A stretch of DNA of 35,123 nucleotides from Planctomyces sp. SH-PL62 (GTDB lineage Bacteria; Planctomycetota; Planctomycetia; Planctomycetales; Planctomycetaceae), in contig CAMDDX010000033.1 in the NCBI GenBank assembly GCA_945893075.1, positions 1 to 35,123 on the forward strand, in the 5' to 3' direction. Of this stretch, positions 7,611 through 15,800 are shown in pieces (the first letter of the stretch is position 1; every line of letters begins with the position of its first letter). Under the pieces are notes generated by a model. It was not told the origin of the DNA. It ran no database searches and saw only the letters and a program-made list of their open reading frames with translations. The translations under genes and the position numbers were made by a program.

Positions 7611-8718
7611 TCAGAGGGGCGATGGCAGCATTGAAGCGTGACATAACCTCGGTGGCGAACAACTCCAGGCTGCGCAGCCAGCGCTGGCGATCGTCCCAGT
7701 CATGAGCTACGAGCACGAGCGAGCCGAAGGGACCGATTCGCTCGCGAAGCTGCAACAACTTAGACGTCACATGATCGGGATCTCCGGCGATGACGACTTC
7801 CTTCAGGAAGTAATCCAGGTTGCAGTCTGAGTCACTCTGCGAAGCGTCTCGCTTCCACATCGAGACGCCGTTCGGTGCCGTCGCCTGCGTCAGATCGAGG
7901 ATGTATTGAATGCACGATCCGAGCGAGTTAGTTCTGGCGATTCGCCGCGCCTCGTCCGTCGAATCCGCGACGAAGACATTGCGGGACACGGCCCAGTCGG
8001 ACGGCTGGGCAACCCGGCCAGAGGTCGCGGCGGCCTGCGCGTACGTCTGCCATTGCTCGGCCAAAGCGTCCGCGTGGAGCATGTGGTGACTGATGAAGCG
8101 GAAGCCGCGTTCGGCCGCTTTCTGCAATCCGACCGATGAGCGACTGATGCTCGGAACGTAGATCGGCGGATGAGGCTGCTGGAACGGTTTGTGGAGATGC
8201 CCGACACCAAACTGTGGATGCAGATGGTCTTTCATCCGCACGTTCCAGAACTGACCCTCGATGTCGATCGGCACCTCGCCCTGCCACAACTTCAGAATCA
8301 TGTCGATCGCTTCGGAAACACGAGCGGCCGTGTCTTTGGGGTGTGCTCCGAAGATCTCCATGTCCGTCGGAATGGCTCCCGGTCCGAAGCAGACATTGAG
8401 TCGCCCGTGCGACAGGTGATCGAGAAACGCCAGCCGGCCAGCGACATGCACCGGATGGTGATACTGCAAACAAACCGGAGCCGGCCCGACCCGAATGCGT
8501 TTCGTCAGACCGAGCACCTTCGCCAGAAAGATCTCCGGCATGACGATATTCTCGACGCTGGAGGAATGATGCTCGCCGACCCAGAAGTCATCGAAGCCGA
8601 GTTCGTCGCATTTGACGGCCAGTTCGAGATCTTCGTCGAGGCACTGAGCCAACGGTTTCGTGGGATCGTGAATTGGCATGACGAACATGCCGAGTCGCAG
8701 CGGTTGAGCGTTGGTCAT
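7594..8718 (-). CDS. Luciferase-like flavin-dependent monooxygenase (LLM class), paralogue 1
   Basis: This 374-residue TIM-barrel oxidoreductase is of the bacterial luciferase type and uses FMNH2 or F420. Typical segments are LGMFVMPIHDP at the start, WVGEHHSSS, RIRVGPAPVCL, LDHLSHGRLNVCFGPG, and a C-terminal VLVAHDWDD. It is clearly paralogous to the gene at 10167-11267. The last residues (RGQVF) and the TGA stop are encoded by the family B repeat, so the original C-terminus was probably altered by the insertion. The substrate is unknown, and the operon context suggests oxidation of a small organic compound before aldol cleavage. The start at 8718 has no strong ribosome site. Confidence 0.87.
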   Translation of the reverse strand: MTNAQPLRLGMFVMPIHDPTKPLAQCLDEDLELAVKCDELGFDDFWVGEHHSSSVENIVMPEIFLAKVLGLTKRIRVGPAPVCLQYHHPVHVAGRLAFLDHLSHGRLNVCFGPGAIPTDMEIFGAHPKDTAARVSEAIDMILKLWQGEVPIDIEGQFWNVRMKDHLHPQFGVGHLHKPFQQPHPPIYVPSISRSSVGLQKAAERGFRFISHHMLHADALAEQWQTYAQAAATSGRVAQPSDWAVSRNVFVADSTDEARRIARTNSLGSCIQYILDLTQATAPNGVSMWKRDASQSDSDCNLDYFLKEVVIAGDPDHVTSKLLQLRERIGPFGSLVLVAHDWDDRQRWLRSLELFATEVMSRFNAAIAPLRGQVF

Positions 8719-8741
8719 GTCTTTGTTGTTCCATCAATCGA

Positions 8742-8815
8742 CAGCGAATTTAGGGAGGCAGCGAATGTTGACGGACAGAGGGCTGCTCACATTCGCTGTC
8801 TCTTTCAATTCGCTG
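8742..8815. repeat. Imperfect inverted repeat, family I
   Basis: The left arm reads CAGCGAATTTAGGGAGGCAG then CGAATG. The reverse complement of the right arm reads CAGCGAATTGAAAGAGACAG then CGAATG, so most positions match. It fills the gap between two genes of the minus-strand cluster, and the upstream dehydrogenase stop (8805-8807) lies in its right arm. Confidence 0.7.
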
Positions 8816-9860
8816 CCGCCATTTGGAATTCCACTCCCAGTCGATGTGCGTGATCTCTGAGGGCGGCGAGCGTCGCATCGTCGACAGGGATGCCGTCGCG
8901 CTCGCGATGTCTCAGAGTGCGGAATTCGAGTTCGCCAGGAACCAAGACTTCATCACACCCCGGAGCAGGTCGCGACGATTTCATGTACGCGACTGTTTCG
9001 TCCATCAACCGCCGGAACTCAGCGAGCGGACAGAATGCCGACGGATCAATCACGATGAAACAGACGCCATTGCCGAATACGTCTTTGTCTTGCGAGCCAA
9101 CTCCCGCCAACGCGCTGCCGAGAATCTCGACGAGCAAACTCAGTGCAAAACCCTTGTGCCCCGCGCCGCCACCCAGCGGCAAGATGCCTCCGCGCGGCGG
9201 GCCGTAGAACGCATTCGGATTGTTCGTCGGCTTCCCGTCCGCATCGCGAATCCAACCGTCGGGAACAGCTCGCCCCTCGTTGCGAGCGAAGCGAATCTTT
9301 CCCTCGGGGGCGACGGACGTCGAAAAGTCCGCGACGATCGGATCGCCGCCGGTCGGGACCGCGTACGCAATCGGGTTGGTCCCCAATCGGCCGTCGCGAC
9401 CGCCGAACGGCAGAACATCGTGCCCATAGATCGGAGAATTGCAGGTCGCCAACGCGATCAGACCCTGATCCGCCGCGATCTGCACCCACGCTCCCAGTCG
9501 TCCGACATGATTGCAGCGTCGCGTGATCACAGTTGCCGTCCGTTGTTCGCGCGCGATCTCAATCCCAACGTGGATCGCCTTCTCGGCACCGACGGGGCCA
9601 AAGCCACGACCGCAGTCCACGCGCGCGGTCGTCGGTCCGGTTCGTTCGACAGTCAGCGGTGCGTCGGGAACGATCAACCCTTTCGACACAAATCCGAGGT
9701 ACTCAGGAATCCTGATGATCCCGTGCGAGTCGTGTCCCATCAGACTGCTGGTGATCAGCGAGCTGACGGTGGCCTGTGCTTCACCGCGGCCGGCCCCCGC
9801 TGCTGTGAATAGCGTGACGCCGAGTTGCGAAACGGTCTGTGGGCAATAAAGCGGACTCAT
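8805..9860 (-). CDS. Malate/L-lactate/sulfolactate dehydrogenase family (Ldh2-type)
   Basis: This 351-residue NAD(P)-dependent 2-hydroxyacid dehydrogenase is of the non-Rossmann Ldh2 family. The conserved catalytic histidine is in MGHDSHGIIRIPEY (H46). Other family segments are NHVGRLGAWVQIAADQG, LPFGGRDGRLGTNPIAYAVPT and the GGGAGHKGFALSLLVEIL stretch. It interconverts a 2-hydroxyacid and a 2-oxoacid. ATG 9860 was chosen because AAGGTGG (9865-9871) precedes it. The longer frame upstream enters a family A repeat. The stop codon is inside another repeat (8742-8815). It sits between the two flavin monooxygenases. Confidence 0.9.
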   Translation of the reverse strand: MSPLYCPQTVSQLGVTLFTAAGAGRGEAQATVSSLITSSLMGHDSHGIIRIPEYLGFVSKGLIVPDAPLTVERTGPTTARVDCGRGFGPVGAEKAIHVGIEIAREQRTATVITRRCNHVGRLGAWVQIAADQGLIALATCNSPIYGHDVLPFGGRDGRLGTNPIAYAVPTGGDPIVADFSTSVAPEGKIRFARNEGRAVPDGWIRDADGKPTNNPNAFYGPPRGGILPLGGGAGHKGFALSLLVEILGSALAGVGSQDKDVFGNGVCFIVIDPSAFCPLAEFRRLMDETVAYMKSSRPAPGCDEVLVPGELEFRTLRHRERDGIPVDDATLAALRDHAHRLGVEFQMAAAN

Positions 9861-9864
9861 GCAA

Positions 9865-9871
9865 CCACCTT
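9865..9871 (-). promoter_or_regulatory. Ribosome binding site of the dehydrogenase at a repeat edge
   Basis: AAGGTGG on the minus strand, 4 bases before ATG 9860. Its first bases coincide with the terminal bases of the family A repeat, so the repeat ends exactly at the translation start signal. Confidence 0.6.
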
Positions 9872-10166
9872 GGAGTGCTGCGGCTCGACGCAGCCCTCCA
9901 TCCAATTGAAATCGCGATCCTCAAAGTCCAAGAAACGCGGTGATGAGGGGTGACTGGCGAACCTCGTTGTTTGAGTTTTCGACATCTTCATTCCAAATGA
10001 ATGGAGTGCTGCGGCTCGACGCAGCCCTCCATCCAATTGAAATCGCGATCCTCAAAGTCCAAGAAACGCGGTGATGAAGGGGTGACTCGCGAACCTCGTT
10101 GTTTGAGTTTTCGACATTGTCATTCCAAATGAATGGAGGGCTGCGTCGAGCCGCAGCACTCCAGGG
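9870..10166. repeat. Tandem family A repeats, copies 3 and 4
   Basis: Two units in direct orientation with a period of 131 bases start at 9871 and 10002. Unit 1 lacks its right hairpin and runs straight into unit 2, which is complete and ends with ACTCCAGGG at 10166. Both left hairpins use stem GCTGCG/CGCAGC instead of the GCGGTG/CACCGC of copies 1 and 2, with the same loop GCTCGA. The unit sequences are almost identical, which suggests a recent duplication. The flavin monooxygenase stop codon (10167-10169) begins at the next base. Confidence 0.92.
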
Positions 10167-11267
10167 TCAGCAGACGGCCTTGTTGAGCGCCGGCATCAGT
10201 TCCTTGGCGAACAACTCCATGCTGTGGACCCAGCTCGCTTTGTCGTCCCAGTCGTAGCTCATCAGGACCAGCGTTCCGAAGGTGCCAGTCTCTTCGATCA
10301 GTTGCAGCAGCCGTCGCAGGACTTCGTCCACGTCCCCGGCGATGATCTGTTCGGTCATCAGGTAGTCGAGGTTGCACTCGGAGTTCGGCATGTCGAGATC
10401 GCGTTTGTAGATTCGCCGGCCGAGTCCTTTGTCGAACAGCCCGCCGATGTATTCGTAATTCCGGCCGAGGGAATTCGAGCGTGCTTTGGCGACCGCTTCT
10501 TTGGTCGTGTCGGCGAGGAAGATGGATCGCGAGACTTTGAAGTCCGACCGCTGCGGGACTCGACCGGCGGCCTGCGCGGCGTTCGCGTACGTCTGCCACA
10601 TATCCGCCACGACGTTGCCGGTCACGAGGCAATGCGCGAACGGCTGATAGCCACGCTGTCCCGCGAACTTCATGCTGAACGAGTCGCGGCTCATGCCCGG
10701 CATGGAGATCGGCGGATGTGGCTGCTGAAGCGGCCGATGAATGAAGCCGATCAGACACTCTTGGTCGACGTTGTCCCGCAGCTTGAATTGCCAGAAGCGT
10801 CCGTTGTGTTCGTACGGCGGATCGGTGGACCACAGTTTGAGGATCACGTCGATCGCTTCCAGAGCCATCGCTCCGCCGTCCTTCGGATCGACTCCGTAAA
10901 GTTCCTGATCCGCCGTCACGCTGCCGTTGCCGAAGCACAGATTGAGTCGCCCCTTGGCGAGATGATCCAGAAACGCCAACCGGCTGGCGACGTGTGCCGG
11001 ATGATGCTGATTCAGACAGACCGGAGCCGGGCCAAGCCGGATGCGGCTCGTTTCGCCGAGCGCCCGCGCGATGAAAATTTCGGGCATCACGATGGTCTCG
11101 TACTTCATCGTGTGATGCTCGCCGATCCAGAACTCCTTGAAGCCGAGTTCCTCGGCGCGGACGATGAGTTCGAGATCCTCGTCGTACCCTTGCGCGAGCG
11201 GTTTGCTGGGCGCGTGAAACGGCATGATGAACATGCCGTAGTCGATCTGCGAAACGCGGTCGGTCAT
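10167..11267 (-). CDS. Luciferase-like flavin-dependent monooxygenase (LLM class), paralogue 2
   Basis: This 366-residue protein matches the paralogue at 7594-8718 along its whole length (GMFIMPFHAPSKPLAQ, WIGEHHTMKYET, RIRLGPAPVCLNQHHPAHVA, LMSYDWDDKASW). The start at 11267 (MTDRVSQIDYG) is preceded by ACGGAG on the minus strand. The frame continues upstream only through a family A repeat, giving a spurious 25-residue extension. The stop codon is contiguous with the end of family A copy 4. Having two paralogues around a dehydrogenase suggests either two substrates or a two-subunit enzyme, as in luciferase alpha/beta. No separate flavin reductase is seen in the window. Confidence 0.88.
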   Translation of the reverse strand: MTDRVSQIDYGMFIMPFHAPSKPLAQGYDEDLELIVRAEELGFKEFWIGEHHTMKYETIVMPEIFIARALGETSRIRLGPAPVCLNQHHPAHVASRLAFLDHLAKGRLNLCFGNGSVTADQELYGVDPKDGGAMALEAIDVILKLWSTDPPYEHNGRFWQFKLRDNVDQECLIGFIHRPLQQPHPPISMPGMSRDSFSMKFAGQRGYQPFAHCLVTGNVVADMWQTYANAAQAAGRVPQRSDFKVSRSIFLADTTKEAVAKARSNSLGRNYEYIGGLFDKGLGRRIYKRDLDMPNSECNLDYLMTEQIIAGDVDEVLRRLLQLIEETGTFGTLVLMSYDWDDKASWVHSMELFAKELMPALNKAVC

Positions 11268-11281
11268 GTGGTGGCTCCGTC

Positions 11282-11447
11282 TTGGAGTGCTGCGGCTCGA
11301 CGCAGCCCTCCATTCATTTGGAATGACGACGTGGATCGCCAAGAAAGCGGCCGTCGAGGAGCCGGGTTCCGTGGCGACGGTTTTGAGAAATTATGTATCG
11401 CCATTTCAAATGAATGGAGGGCGGTGTCGAGCCACCGCACTCCAGGG
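11282..11447. repeat. Hairpin-ended inverted repeat, family A copy 5
   Basis: This is a complete copy in the orientation opposite to copies 1 and 2, with a homologous core. Its left hairpin is GCTGCG/CGCAGC and its right hairpin GCGGTG/CACCGC. It fills the gap between the paralogue 2 start region and the stop codon of the cyclase gene, which begins at the next base (11448). Confidence 0.92.
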
Positions 11448-12455
11448 TTAGCGAATAGCGATTGGGTTGCCGGGCGATCCGGTGGCTCCCTTGAGACGCA
11501 GCGGACTGAAGACGAAGCAGAACTCATGCACGCCCTCGGCCGCGAGGAGTTCGAGATCGAGATTCTCCAGGTGATACACACCGTTTCGCGTCAGGTTCCA
11601 CTGATGCACGGGAAACGCCATCTCCTTGTCTTCGTGCGGGACCGCTTCGATGGCCCAAGTGTCGGCTCCAATCATCGACACCTTGCGGTCGGTCAGAAAC
11701 TTCGCGGCGGCGAGACCAATGCCTGGCTCGCCTTCGCCGTAGACGGCGTTGTCCTTCATCCACAGCTTGCCGTGGCCCGTGCGAATCAACACGACATCGC
11801 CAACACGGATTTCGAGTTTTTGTTTTTCCAGACACGCCTGCAACTCGTCGGGCGAGATGACATACCCATTTGGTAACCGATCGGCTTTACGAAGTCCGCA
11901 CACGTCGAGCAGAACTCCGCGAGTGAAGAACACGCCGAGGTTCTCAACACCGAGTTTCTTCAGACCGTACGGATCACCAAATTCGGAGAGCTTGTTGCCG
12001 TTGTAGAAGATGTCCTCGCTGCCGACGCGCACGCCGACATGGCCCAGCCCATCGAACTGCGTTCCGACCTGGCCGATCTCACCGCTGACCAGTTCATCGT
12101 TCGAGACGATCTGATTTTTGCCCGTGGGCAATCCTGTCGGCAGACCGGGAATCGTCAGGCTGAAGTGCCGCTTGCCGGGGATTGGCATACCGTGCTCATA
12201 CAGACGGCCGAGCTGAAAGATGCGTCCCTCTTTGATGAGCTGCGCTGCCTGGACCACCGTCTTCGGCGTGATCCGATTCGTTGCCCCGCGCTGGTCATCG
12301 GCTCCGAATTCGGAGGGCCACCACCGCTCGCCGATCGGAGTTTCCGGAGCCTTCTTCGATTCACCAATTGCCCACGACGAAAGGCTCACCAGCGCCGCTC
12401 CGACGACCACTCCCAGGGCCGCATTCCACCAACCCGTTGTATGAAATGAGTTCAT
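11448..12455 (-). CDS. Exported cyclase-family (kynurenine formamidase-like) hydrolase
   Basis: This 335-residue protein has an N-terminal hydrophobic segment (about residues 10-30, ALGVVVGAALVSLSSWAIG), so it is exported or membrane-anchored. The body is the cyclase fold (Pfam Cyclase). The metal-binding signature appears as GTQFDGLGH (Q133, D135, H139), the variant with glutamine in place of the first histidine. Further family segments are GVLLDVCGL, GDVVLIRTGHG and GADTWAIEAVPH. Known relatives hydrolyse N-formylkynurenine, cyclic amides or similar compounds with a divalent metal. It is first in the minus-strand cluster and could open or deformylate the substrate outside the cytoplasm. Start ATG 12455. 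Confidence 0.85.
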   Translation of the reverse strand: MNSFHTTGWWNAALGVVVGAALVSLSSWAIGESKKAPETPIGERWWPSEFGADDQRGATNRITPKTVVQAAQLIKEGRIFQLGRLYEHGMPIPGKRHFSLTIPGLPTGLPTGKNQIVSNDELVSGEIGQVGTQFDGLGHVGVRVGSEDIFYNGNKLSEFGDPYGLKKLGVENLGVFFTRGVLLDVCGLRKADRLPNGYVISPDELQACLEKQKLEIRVGDVVLIRTGHGKLWMKDNAVYGEGEPGIGLAAAKFLTDRKVSMIGADTWAIEAVPHEDKEMAFPVHQWNLTRNGVYHLENLDLELLAAEGVHEFCFVFSPLRLKGATGSPGNPIAIR

Positions 12456-12573
12456 GCTGATGGTCTCCTGCGATGGAAGTTTCGTTGGTTCAAGCCGGCG
12501 ACGACTCGTATGCTACCGCTGCTCAATCGGATGATCTACATGCCGGAAAGACGCCAGGCTCATGCGTGAAGAA

Positions 12574-12598
12574 GCCCGGCTTTTCTAAAAAGCCGGGC
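12574..12598 (-). terminator. Strong stem-loop, possible terminator
   Basis: GCCCGGCTTTT and AAAAGCCGGGC form a perfect 11-bp stem with a 3-base loop. On the minus strand it is followed by TTCTTC, a weak pyrimidine run. It lies 288 bases past the stop of the giant gene and before the cyclase cluster, so it may separate the two minus-strand units. The rest of 12456-12665 shows no gene. Confidence 0.5.
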
Positions 12599-12665
12599 CT
12601 CTGGTTGCCGTCGACGAGCCGTTTTCAAGTGGTAGCCGTCTCAGAGTTGAATTCCGTTGAATGAT

Positions 12666-12893
12666 ACTCAGATTGAGTTTTGCGCTTTGGCCCGAAGGGT
12701 CGCAACTCGAAAGCCCAGGGCAACGCCCTGGGTTGTCGATCTCGAAAAAGTGAAAGCCCTGAAAGGGCGAAACAAACAATCGAAGCGAGTGCCGCCCTTT
12801 CAGGGCTTGAGAGTCCGCAACGTCGGTGCCCCAGGGCGTTGCCCTGGGCTTTCGAGTGATGACCCTTCGGGCCAAATCGCAAACATCACTCTG
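12666..12893. repeat. Nested inverted repeat of about 230 bp, family C copy 2
   Basis: It has the same architecture and about 90% the same sequence as 3603-3835: outer arms with TTTGGCCCGAAGGGTC, two internal CCCAGGGC palindromes and a GCCCTGAAAGGGC pair in the centre. Its right end runs over the stop codon (12886-12888) of the giant TPR gene. Confidence 0.92.
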
Positions 12894-15800
12894 TGCTCCG
12901 ATATTCACGCTTGCCGATCAAGCGCAGCAGCGCTCCGTCCGATAGTTCTCGCGCTCCAGACTCGGCCCGTGTGGCGAGTTGTTCCGCCAACTCGCGCAGC
13001 GATTCGTGGCGCGAGCAAGCGTCGGACAACAGCCAATCGTCCCACATCCGCGTGCGTGTCGCCGAGTTGGTCTTGCCGGCCTGTGGTTGCCACAGCGTGA
13101 TCTGCTGCCGCACCAACGTCTCGGCCACGGCCGGAGCCTTGTTCGCGAGATGAATCAACGCCAACAGAACATGAATCCGGTCACTCGGCCGCTGCTTCAT
13201 TTGCTCTTCGACAAAGGCATCAAGTTCCGCCAGCCGATCCGCCTCGCGAGCCGCTTCCACCAGCAAGAATGCCGTCGATTTCAAATCTGAAATTTGAGAT
13301 TTGAGATTTGAGATTTCAGATTCCGTCTTCCCTTCGGATTTCGGATTTCGGATTTCGGATTTCACCGCTCCGGTGAGCATCCTCATCGACTTCACGCCAT
13401 CATTCGGCAACGACCAAGTTCGCCACAGTTCGTAGCGCTCTTGAGCCCGCCGCGATTTCAGTTTCGCTTCGAGGATCGCCAGCACAGCACCGGGGTTCTC
13501 GTCGGGATACCGATCCGGCCAGCGCGCGTCGGCCACTTGAGCCAGCAGGTCGATTGCCTCGCGAGTCAGTCCCGCTGATGCGTAATCGGTGGCGATCGCG
13601 ATCAACTCCAACCGCCGCAGATGTTGGCCGTCCATCGCTCCGGTGGCCGACCAGACTTGGTCCATGTGCCGGAGATGCGAGGAGATGGTCTCTTTGGCTT
13701 TGTCCGTTTGCTGCTGATCGAGTTGCTGCTTCGCCAGCCAACGGCGGAGATCCGCCACGGGATGCTCGTCGCGCGGATAGGCTTTGCTGACCGGAGCGAT
13801 CCAGTGCTCGAACAGTTTCGCGACTTGCTCGCGACGCTCGGTCAACGGTGCGAGTAACCAGACGATCTGCGAGGCGATGCGACCGTTCTGAAACGCCGGT
13901 TTCGACCAATCGTGGCGTATGAGCTTCGTCAGTTCGGCATCGAGCCGTTGCCCATCGTTCGTCTGCCGCGCGAGCAGCAGATCAATCAACCGTAACGCGA
14001 GCGGGTTGGTCGCGGTTTTCTCTCGCTCAGCCAGTCGCTGTGCGAGTACGTCGATCCGTTTCTCGGCCACGGCGAGTTCGACGAGCCGGAGTGCCAGGCT
14101 CGGCGCGCGAGCCGTAGACCGGACGCCTACGTCTCCGCCTTTGGCGGACTCGGACGGTTGTTCGGACGTAGGCGTCCGAACTACGCGAGCCGCGTGCCCC
14201 ACCGCAAACACAAACACTTCCTCTGGCCGGCTGGCCGGCAGCACGCACTCCAGCAACGTCGCGAAGATCGCATCCGCGGCAACCCCTTTCGCTCGCCATT
14301 CGGGTTCCAGTGTGTCCCACGTCGCGAGGATGTCTTCGGCGATGCCTTGATACGACGAGATCGTTTTCTCATCGGTGAAGAACTCAAGGTGTCCGCCTTG
14401 AAGGCCATTCAGACCGTCGTTGGGGAGTTTTATCTTCACGCTCTTGGGCCAATTGATTGCGTCGCGGAAAATGGTCAGCGAGAGATCGGGCAGTTCGGCG
14501 TTCAAAGTCAGGCGGCAAAGTTCGCGGGTTCGTTGCAAACGAGTCGCTGGCCAATTGCCCGACCATACGAATTGGTTGCCGAGCAACATCGCGAGCGATT
14601 CCTCGGCCGATCGAGGTCGAAGCACGTTGTCGGCCAGCCGCGTCCACAGCTTGGTGGCGAGCTCTTTGTCGCCGGCCTTGTGAGCCAACTCGCCACGCTC
14701 GCGCAGGATCGCCCATTGGAAGCGCGGGTCGAAGTGCAGGGCGGCGGAGTCAGTCGCGAGGTCTGCGAGTTCGTGGCCGAGCTTTTGGTGCTCCTCGTGA
14801 GCGAGACATTCGCGTGCGACGAGCCACAAGCCAAGTTGTGGATGAAAGCCCGCCGGCGCGGTGCGCGGTCGTTCGGTTTTCAGGTGCGCCTTCGCGATCT
14901 CGAAGAGTTTTGCCAGTGCAGAGACTTCGGAAGTCTGGCCGTTCAGTTCGGTCAGGGACGCCAGAATGGCGAGCGACAGGTCCGTAGGACGGTCCGCCTT
15001 TGGCGGATTGCCCGTCTCGTCTTTGTCATTCGCGTCGTCGGACCGACGGGCAGGAGTGCCCGTCCTACGGAGCGACTCGTTCCATTTGGCCCACAGGTCT
15101 TTGTCCTTCGCGGCCTCTTTCAGCAGCGGCACGAACGGACTGTCGAGCCGCAAGTTCGTCAGCGAATCGCCGGTGACGTGCATGAGCAGGTCGATGCGTG
15201 AAGTAGACCGGACGCCCACGTCCGGTCGATTCGATGTTTGTTCGGACGTAGGCGTCCGAACTACATCTTGCCCCACGATCGCCGGCAGCATCTCTGGCTT
15301 GATCGCCGCGCGCGCGTTGGCGAAGCGATGTTCGAGTTGTTCGAGCCATGTCCCGCCGTCACTGTTATTGGCACTGGGCAGTTGCCAGCGTGTGATCATC
15401 GCTTGGGCGAGGCGGGCGGCGACGTAGGGTTGATTGATCTCGGCGGTGATCTTCGCCGCCTCGACGAACAGCGGGCTGCCGGCTTGCCGAGATAGCTCGG
15501 CCGGATCGTCCAGCCCCGCCAGCATTCGGTTCACGATCCGCACCGCCAGTTGCTGCATCGCCGGCTCTTTGCCGAACACTCGGCATTCTTCGAGCGCCAA
15601 TTCGGGAGTTGTCAATTCGTAGAACTCGGTCGCGGCGGCGAACTCGCCTGCGACCGCGAGTTCGTGGCCGACGCCGCTCATCAACACGTTGAAGTTGGCA
15701 GCACGTTCCGGGTTTTGTTGGAAGACCTTGGAAAAGTCTTCGCGGTTGCGGAGCATCGCCTCGAACAGCGGCTTCGCCTTCTCAACTTGTCCTTGGCGTC

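Noticed and set aside
9870..10166. CRISPR or insertion sequence reading of the 131-base tandem units
   Set aside because: There are only two units, no spacers of uniform size, and no transposase frame. It fits a duplicated hairpin-ended repeat.
10224..11876. 550-codon plus-strand frame
   Set aside because: It runs antisense through paralogue 2, a repeat and the cyclase gene, so it cannot be one real protein.
13277..13363. CRISPR-like or tandem array from regularly spaced GATTTGA units
   Set aside because: Units are about 7-10 bases with no spacers and are part of a coding frame. They are a low-complexity repeat, not an array.
14105..14193. GCGAGCCG on both sides of the PTSEQ element as a target-site duplication
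   Set aside because: REP elements are not known to make target duplications, the match is only 8 bases in a GC-rich region, and the sister copy at 15203-15264 shows nothing similar.
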